Below the pieces are notes generated by a model. That model saw only the letters and a list, made by a program, of their open reading frames with translations. It had not been told where the DNA came from and did no database searches. 64,000 nucleotides of DNA from positions 1,736,001 to 1,800,000 of the forward strand of contig NZ_CP159508.1 in assembly GCF_051131155.1 (NCBI RefSeq), read 5' to 3'. This document shows, in pieces, positions 59,662 to 64,000 of this stretch; within the stretch, counting starts at the first letter, position 1, and every line of letters starts with the position of its first letter. The DNA comes from Pseudanabaena minima (GTDB taxonomy: Bacteria; Cyanobacteriota; Cyanobacteriia; Pseudanabaenales; Pseudanabaenaceae). The position numbers and the translations under genes are program-made.

Positions 59662-61269
59662 ATGACACAACTAAGCGTTATGGACTTGGCAAAGCAAGGC
59701 GATCCCCATGCGATCGCAGCTTTGATCAATAGATCGCTAGCATCTAAAGGCATCCATGCTGAAGCTGAGCTAGAGGCAGAATGCCTAAAAATTTCCTTAC
59801 AAGCAACCCAAGTACCGAATCAAAAAGCGGTTGTAACAATTATTCATAGGGGTATGATCGTTTTACAGGTCAAGCAAATCAAGCGTGTCAAAATTTTTAC
59901 CTACCGCTCTGATAATCACTACTTAGCTTGGCAACATGAAATCGATCTACAGCGTGATCTAGGCGACGAATCTAAACAATCATTACCAACTCCACAGATT
60001 GCCAAGGATACTAGCGTCGCACAGGGTCAAAACACAGATCTTGTCAGTAATCCTAAAGGAGTCATCCTCGTGCAGAAGTTGTCTCAAATCCAGAAAAACC
60101 TCCAAGAATATCAAGATATTATTGTGCGCTTTACCGACGAACAGGTTGGTACTGTGCGTTGCTTAACTACGCTTACAGAATTAATTCAGGTAATTAGCCA
60201 GCCAAGTTTCTTATTTGCAGCTGTGGCTTCTAATCCTAATTTACGAAGCTTACTTGATACGATCGCTGAATCTAGTAAAACCGATCAGCATGGCGATCAA
60301 GTAATTACCAATCTATCAATATTACAGCCTGGACAACAATGGCAAAAAGCCAAAATCCGTCTAGTTACTAAGATATTTTTAGAACCTGCTGATCTTGTCC
60401 AAGATCTAGATGAGCCAGAAGTTCCACATCAAGGCATAACATTGGACTTGGTAGAAAGCAATCCTGAGCCTACTACTAAAGATCCAGAGATAGATTTAGC
60501 CAGTGCTAGTCCAGAAATTACTCAAGATCATTCTACCGATTCAATAGATCATTTAGACGCAGAATCTAATTTGGCAACAATTACAGCTAATTCGTTGTTT
60601 GACGATCCAGAAACATCATCACCAACTTTTGAAGAGAATCAGTCAATTCCAGAATCTATCCTAGATAATAATTTAGATTCAATTACAGCAGGTTCTTTAT
60701 TTGATGATTTTCCAGAGCCATCACGATTAAGTTCTCAACCAGTGCAAATCGTTAATGATATAACTGAAAACTCTAATTTTTCGGATTCTTTATTCGATGA
60801 CTTTATGAATGTGGATTCAGTAAATAGTTATCATGAGAGTGAAAATCTATCTATTGATCATGATCAAATCAACCAAGAAACAAATTTAGAAAATAAAGAT
60901 GATGATTTGTTTGATAATTTCTCCGCTAGCGATCGCGCTTCTGATCTATCTATAGAATCAGATATAACCGAATTGGAAAGTGATATTGAGACAATTAAAT
61001 CAAGAATTCCCAAACAAAATTTAGATAAATTGTTGCAGCTAATGGATGAGGAAGAACAAACTGGACAATCTCAAACTATTAACAACGCTATTGAGAAAGA
61101 AAAAATCAAATTAGGCTCAGATCTTGGAGCGACGACCATAGAGAGAATATTAGGCAATATGGAAACTATTTCCCTCAATGGCTCAGATTCAAAAGCTGCG
61201 TCACAACCTGCTTCTAATTTTGTCACTTTAGAAGATTTTTCAGAAGATTTAAATTCTATCGGTTTCTAA
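59662..61269 (+). CDS. acidic protein with repeated LFDD motifs, unassigned
   Basis: 535 aa. N-terminal domain of about 95 residues (MDLAKQGDPHAIAALINRSLASKG, IIHRGMIVLQVKQIKRVKIF) of a type shared by several cyanobacterial proteins. Residues about 130-250 form a second helical region. The rest is acidic, Ser/Asn/Asp-rich and carries four spaced copies of a short motif: NSLFDDPE, GSLFDDFP, DSLFDDFM, DDLFDNFS. The end is TLEDFSEDLNSIGF. Such repeats suggest a flexible tail that binds partners several times. Function unknown. Confidence 0.75.
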   Translation: MTQLSVMDLAKQGDPHAIAALINRSLASKGIHAEAELEAECLKISLQATQVPNQKAVVTIIHRGMIVLQVKQIKRVKIFTYRSDNHYLAWQHEIDLQRDLGDESKQSLPTPQIAKDTSVAQGQNTDLVSNPKGVILVQKLSQIQKNLQEYQDIIVRFTDEQVGTVRCLTTLTELIQVISQPSFLFAAVASNPNLRSLLDTIAESSKTDQHGDQVITNLSILQPGQQWQKAKIRLVTKIFLEPADLVQDLDEPEVPHQGITLDLVESNPEPTTKDPEIDLASASPEITQDHSTDSIDHLDAESNLATITANSLFDDPETSSPTFEENQSIPESILDNNLDSITAGSLFDDFPEPSRLSSQPVQIVNDITENSNFSDSLFDDFMNVDSVNSYHESENLSIDHDQINQETNLENKDDDLFDNFSASDRASDLSIESDITELESDIETIKSRIPKQNLDKLLQLMDEEEQTGQSQTINNAIEKEKIKLGSDLGATTIERILGNMETISLNGSDSKAASQPASNFVTLEDFSEDLNSIGF

Positions 61270-61283
61270 GAAACAAACTAAGT

Positions 61284-61377
61284 AACTGATGTTACATGGA
61301 AAGCTGAGATTATGGCTTGGAGACCAAGCCTCTACATTTACAAATATGTAGGGATTTGGTCTCCAAATCCTCTTTTA
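61284..61377 (+). repeat. family E, half element E3
   Basis: AACTGATGTTACATGGAA at left, then an inner hairpin TTGGAGACCAAGCCTCTAC / GTAGGGATTTGGTCTCCAA. No right terminal repeat; it abuts E2, as if E2 inserted at its end or the two recombined. Confidence 0.7.
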
Positions 61378-61545
61378 ACTGATGTTACGTGGAAGGAATT
61401 CCTTTTATAGCAAAGGTTTAGGGCTGGCACGGGGGCCCAGCCCCTACAGTAACCTCTAAAATTTGAGGTAGGGGCAATGCCCCCGTGCTTGCCCTGCTTC
61501 GCTAGCAGCAAGAGGTCTACCATCTAAGTTCCACGTAACATCAGT
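61378..61545. repeat. family E palindromic element, copy E2
   Basis: 168 bp with terminal repeats ACTGATGTTACGTGGAA / TTCCACGTAACATCAGT and inner GGCACGGGGGC ... GCCCCCGTGC hairpin; TTGCCCTG...GCTAGCAGCAAGAG matches E1 closely. Confidence 0.88.
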
Positions 61546-61629
61546 TTTAAGTTGACATGGAAACATGATGACGATCTTCTTTCTACTTAACATCACCGAA
61601 AGCTTTTTGGTTTGATTGTTAATTTCCAT

Positions 61630-61664
61630 AAAAGCACAAAATGGCTACGCCATTTTGTGCTTTT
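61630..61664. terminator. terminator of the S2P-like gene
   Basis: Perfect 16-bp stem AAAAGCACAAAATGGC / GCCATTTTGTGCTTTT, loop TAC, 1 bp from the stop of the minus-strand gene. Confidence 0.8.
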
Positions 61665-61665
61665 T

Positions 61666-62931
61666 TTATTGTTTCTCTTTTAACTGTTCGCAAATTTCGA
61701 CTAAACGGAAGTCAGCAGGAAATTTCCCGTCTGCCTTAATTTGTTTGACATATTCTGACGGAATGCGCCAAAGTAATTTGCTATCTAGAGCCTTAATGAC
61801 ATCTCCGTGATCGATTACTCCAGCGACTGAACCCACAGGCGATCGCACAATTATATAACGCAATTGTTTTTGTTCCAGTAAATTTACAACCGTAGAAATT
61901 GGTGTTTTAAGCTCAACCGTATCAATTGCATCTAATGGTTTGACGAGAGCTTGCAAGGACTTTGCTTGCCACTCACTACTATCAATATTGCGAATCGCAC
62001 CAGCCGAAATAATGCCGCGATCGCGACCATTTGATGAAGCGATATAAATTGGATTTGCGTCTTTCTCTTCCATTAACAAGAATTTGTCTGCAAATTCACG
62101 CAATGAGATTTCAGCATCAACTAGGCGAAAATCCCTTGTCATAGTAGCTTCAGCATTAATATCAAGTAGAGCCTGTTGTAAATTGTTGAGATAGAGATAG
62201 CCACCCGCACTACCAAATAGGAACCATCCGATAAAGATCAAAAACAATCCACCAATAGGACTGCTAAACATGACCAATCCACCCAAAATCATCGTCAAGA
62301 TTCCGCAAAACTGCCCCGATCGCGCAGCCCATCGGATACCAGTAAAGCGATCGCCTGTGAGTTTCCAAACTACAGCTTTGAGAATATGACCACCTTCAAA
62401 AGGTAAAGCAGGAATAAGGCTAAACACCCCAAAGATCAGATTGATGCGAGCAATATTCAGCGCAATCATTGTCCAAATCGTGCGAATACTGCCAATACTA
62501 TCGGGTAATGTTTCAATAGTTTTAGGATTACTAGAAAAAATCACATCCCCTGCAATTAGCCAAGCTGCCGTAAATCCAATCACACTCAAAACTAAGCTCA
62601 CCAAAGGTCCAGAGATCGCAATACTAAATACAGAGAAAGGATCTTTGGCTTCTTGTTCAACTGTATTACCCCCACCCATAAATTGAATATTAATCGCGTT
62701 GATTTCTACGCCACGAGCCTTAGACATAACCGCATGGGCAATTTTATTGAAGGCGATCGACAAAAAGAAAAGCATGGCGGTGATAGCACCATAACCTAGC
62801 GAAAAAGACGGTGATAGCTTCGTATAGGCAGCACTCAGCCAAACAGCTAAAAAGCCGAGGACGAGAAACCATGATGAATCAATATATATGGGAATGCTAG
62901 AAATGCTGCCGATGCGGATACCGCCTCTCAT
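61666..62931 (-). CDS. site-2-protease-like membrane protein with CBS pair, HExxH lost
   Basis: 421 aa. N-terminus IRIGSISSIPIYIDSSWFLVL and the core of M50 intramembrane proteases with C-terminal CBS domains (residues about 265-410, e.g. TPISTVVNLLEQKQLRYIIVR). At the zinc site the family has HELGH; here residues 62-66 read NKIAH, so the first His and the catalytic Glu are replaced. The second motif reads LPFEGGHIL instead of LPLDGG. It should lack peptidase activity and may act as a regulatory binding protein. Not a sequencing frameshift: the frame is intact on both sides. Confidence 0.88.
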   Translation of the reverse strand: MRGGIRIGSISSIPIYIDSSWFLVLGFLAVWLSAAYTKLSPSFSLGYGAITAMLFFLSIAFNKIAHAVMSKARGVEINAINIQFMGGGNTVEQEAKDPFSVFSIAISGPLVSLVLSVIGFTAAWLIAGDVIFSSNPKTIETLPDSIGSIRTIWTMIALNIARINLIFGVFSLIPALPFEGGHILKAVVWKLTGDRFTGIRWAARSGQFCGILTMILGGLVMFSSPIGGLFLIFIGWFLFGSAGGYLYLNNLQQALLDINAEATMTRDFRLVDAEISLREFADKFLLMEEKDANPIYIASSNGRDRGIISAGAIRNIDSSEWQAKSLQALVKPLDAIDTVELKTPISTVVNLLEQKQLRYIIVRSPVGSVAGVIDHGDVIKALDSKLLWRIPSEYVKQIKADGKFPADFRLVEICEQLKEKQ

Positions 62932-63046
62932 GATGTGTCTGTCCTAAATTTTTGTACTGATTGGCGCTGAAAGCTTTTGATTACATTTTATCGCAATCAT
63001 CAAAATGTTTAAGAATAAAGGCGTGCGAAGCAAGTCTTTATTCTTA

Positions 63047-63099
63047 TTCACCAAAGCGTAGTTACGCTTTGGTGAATTAAAAACCAACCCCAGCAAGAG
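63047..63099 (+). repeat. family D-like element, copy D4
   Basis: ATTCACCAAAGCGTA-GTTACGCTTTGGTGAAT hairpin with the tail TAAAAACCAACCCCAGCAAG. Different stem sequence but same flanks as D3. Confidence 0.65.
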
Positions 63100-63147
63100 T
63101 AACTCCAAAACAAACAATAGTTCTACCATTTTTTGTTTTGGAGTTAT

Positions 63148-63204
63148 ACCAATTCACAAAAGAGTGGCAACACTTTCGTGAATTAAAAACCAAACCCAGT
63201 AAGG
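63148..63204 (+). repeat. family D element, copy D3
   Basis: ACCAATTCACAAAAGAGTG-GCAACACTTTCGTGAATT with tail AAAAACCAAACCCAGTAAGG; closest to D2. Confidence 0.78.
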
Positions 63205-63236
63205 GTTTTACAGCGCTTTGCGCTTAATTAAACCCC

Positions 63237-63285
63237 AGATAAATTTTGGGAAGCGGCGCTCCGCGCCGCTTCCCAAAATTTATCT
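63237..63285. repeat. 23-bp perfect GGCGGCGC-type hairpin
   Basis: AGATAAATTTTGGGAAGCGG...CGC and complement, loop TCC. The 62932-63350 gap consists of D4, D3, this and the next hairpin; no gene. Confidence 0.78.
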
Positions 63286-63313
63286 GTATTACTCAAAGCC
63301 TCAATAGGCTGTA

Positions 63314-63346
63314 AAAACACAAAATGGCTATGCCATTTTGTGTTTT
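63314..63346. terminator. hairpin at the end of the CCA-enzyme gene
   Basis: Perfect 15-bp stem AAAACACAAAATGGC / GCCATTTTGTGTTTT, loop TAT, 4 bp from the stop. Near-identical core to 61630-61664. Confidence 0.8.
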
Positions 63347-63350
63347 GGTA

Positions 63351-64000
63351 TTACTCTTGGGCATGAAGATAGGCGATCGCCTCTTCTTTAGTGTGGATTT
63401 CACGATCAATTATGGCAAATCTTAAGCGTTGTAATATTTCGCCCATTTGCTTACCAGTTGGATATCCAAGTTGCTGGAGATCTGCACCTGTTAAAGGAGA
63501 TTTGACCATTTGCCATTGGCTAAGATAGCACCAGACAATGCGCCGTTGAGCAGATTCACATTTTACACCCACCAAGATTAAGGTCTGAGTGTCAAATTTT
63601 TGTAGCCTTTGGGTGATATATGACTTTTTTAAACCAATATTTGCCAAATCTAGCAAATATGTAGTTAAATCTGCTAGCTTCTGCTGCCTTGTTTTTTGTT
63701 CAGGGGTTAAACCAAGATCCAGTTGAGTCACGATCTGATGGGGCAAATAGGATAACAATAACTCCAAACCTAGTTGTATCGGTGCATAACTTTTGGTTTC
63801 TAATCGATTGAGCAACTTGAGCCAATATTGCGATCGCCGCCATTGATGCTGAAACGAATTAGCTAAATCTGCGGGTAGCTTTAAATCTGGATGAATACAT
63901 CTCAATGCACCCAATTTTTGCAAGAGTTCAAACATTGCCCCAGACCTAGGCTCAGCAAGCGTATAAAGCAACTCCGATCGCAATCTAGCACCACCGATCG
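63351..64000 (-). CDS. CCA tRNA nucleotidyltransferase / poly(A) polymerase family, C-terminal part
   Basis: Frame is open to the window edge on the 5' side (IGGARLRSELLYTLAEPRSG), so about the last 215 residues are seen. ARLRSELLYTLAEPRSGAMFELLQKLGALRCIHPDL (part) is the neck/body region of class II CCA-adding enzymes. The C-terminal half is helical, ending with the LTGADLQQLGYPTGKQMGEIL motif (tail domain). The catalytic head with DxD lies outside. Many encoded tRNAs, including the alanine tRNA here, lack CCA and need this enzyme. Confidence 0.9.
   Translation of the reverse strand, partial: IGGARLRSELLYTLAEPRSGAMFELLQKLGALRCIHPDLKLPADLANSFQHQWRRSQYWLKLLNRLETKSYAPIQLGLELLLSYLPHQIVTQLDLGLTPEQKTRQQKLADLTTYLLDLANIGLKKSYITQRLQKFDTQTLILVGVKCESAQRRIVWCYLSQWQMVKSPLTGADLQQLGYPTGKQMGEILQRLRFAIIDREIHTKEEAIAYLHAQE

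Noticed and set aside
25629..63285. CRISPR array as an explanation of the many hairpin repeats
   Set aside because: Copies are scattered kilobases apart, in both orientations, without regular spacers, and no cas gene is present.

Overview
The window is a piece of a cyanobacterial chromosome. Evidence includes an NDH-1 subunit (ndhF), CP12, an RbcR-type LysR regulator, a PAM68-type photosystem II assembly protein, a V4R/phycobilisome-like/ferredoxin operon, an SLH porin, and very frequent GCGATCGC (HIP1) octamers. The density of short palindromic repeats and the gene set suggest a Pseudanabaena-like filamentous cyanobacterium; that placement is inference, since no rRNA is present.

Layout. 0-6.2 kb: cysS (5' end outside the window), ruvB, a creatininase-family gene, a translationally coupled nuclease-like pair, and ispG. 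6.4-17.5 kb: one minus-strand surface-glycan cluster of ten genes (flippase, two methyltransferases, acyltransferase, four glycosyltransferases, Wzy-like polymerase, GDP-mannose dehydratase-like enzyme). 18-25 kb: tgt, a LapA-like membrane protein, an SLH porin, and a BMP-type nucleoside ABC transporter (lipoprotein and two permeases, no ATPase). 25-27.3 kb: an orphan C5 DNA methyltransferase between two directly repeated 113-bp palindromic elements. 27-33 kb: ndhF, then an IS5-type insertion sequence that has cut a membrane-protein gene in two; the frame can be rejoined exactly. 33-38 kb: a GH38 mannosidase carrying an in-frame palindrome, xisH/xisI, and a flavoprotein. 38.8-44.6 kb: a response-regulator/kinase hybrid, upp, and a redox module of thioredoxin-reductase-like protein, peroxiredoxin and a divergent PerR with a 7-1-7 operator candidate. 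44.7-51.7 kb: three envelope/membrane small proteins, an FHA-LuxR regulator, a 41-codon membrane ORF, rpsO-pam68, and a rearranged PAP-type operon. 52-59 kb: a Ser/Thr/Asn-linker protein, rbcR, hisC, an unassigned AAA ATPase plus small-partner cassette beside tRNA-Ala(CGC), a ubiA-type prenyltransferase and cp12. 59-64 kb: a protein with repeated LFDD motifs, a site-2-protease homologue that has lost its HExxH motif, and the C-terminal part of a CCA-adding enzyme.

The most striking feature is the load of short inverted-repeat elements. At least five families (called A-E here) recur, many with terminal inverted repeats and nested hairpins, and many abut or overlap stop codons. They account for most of the gene-free sequence. 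The best candidates for undescribed biology are the ATPase/small-protein cassette at 55.2-56.8 kb, the coupled PD-(D/E)XK-like/PIN-like pair at 3.7-4.8 kb, and the palindromic element families, including the copy inside the mannosidase gene.
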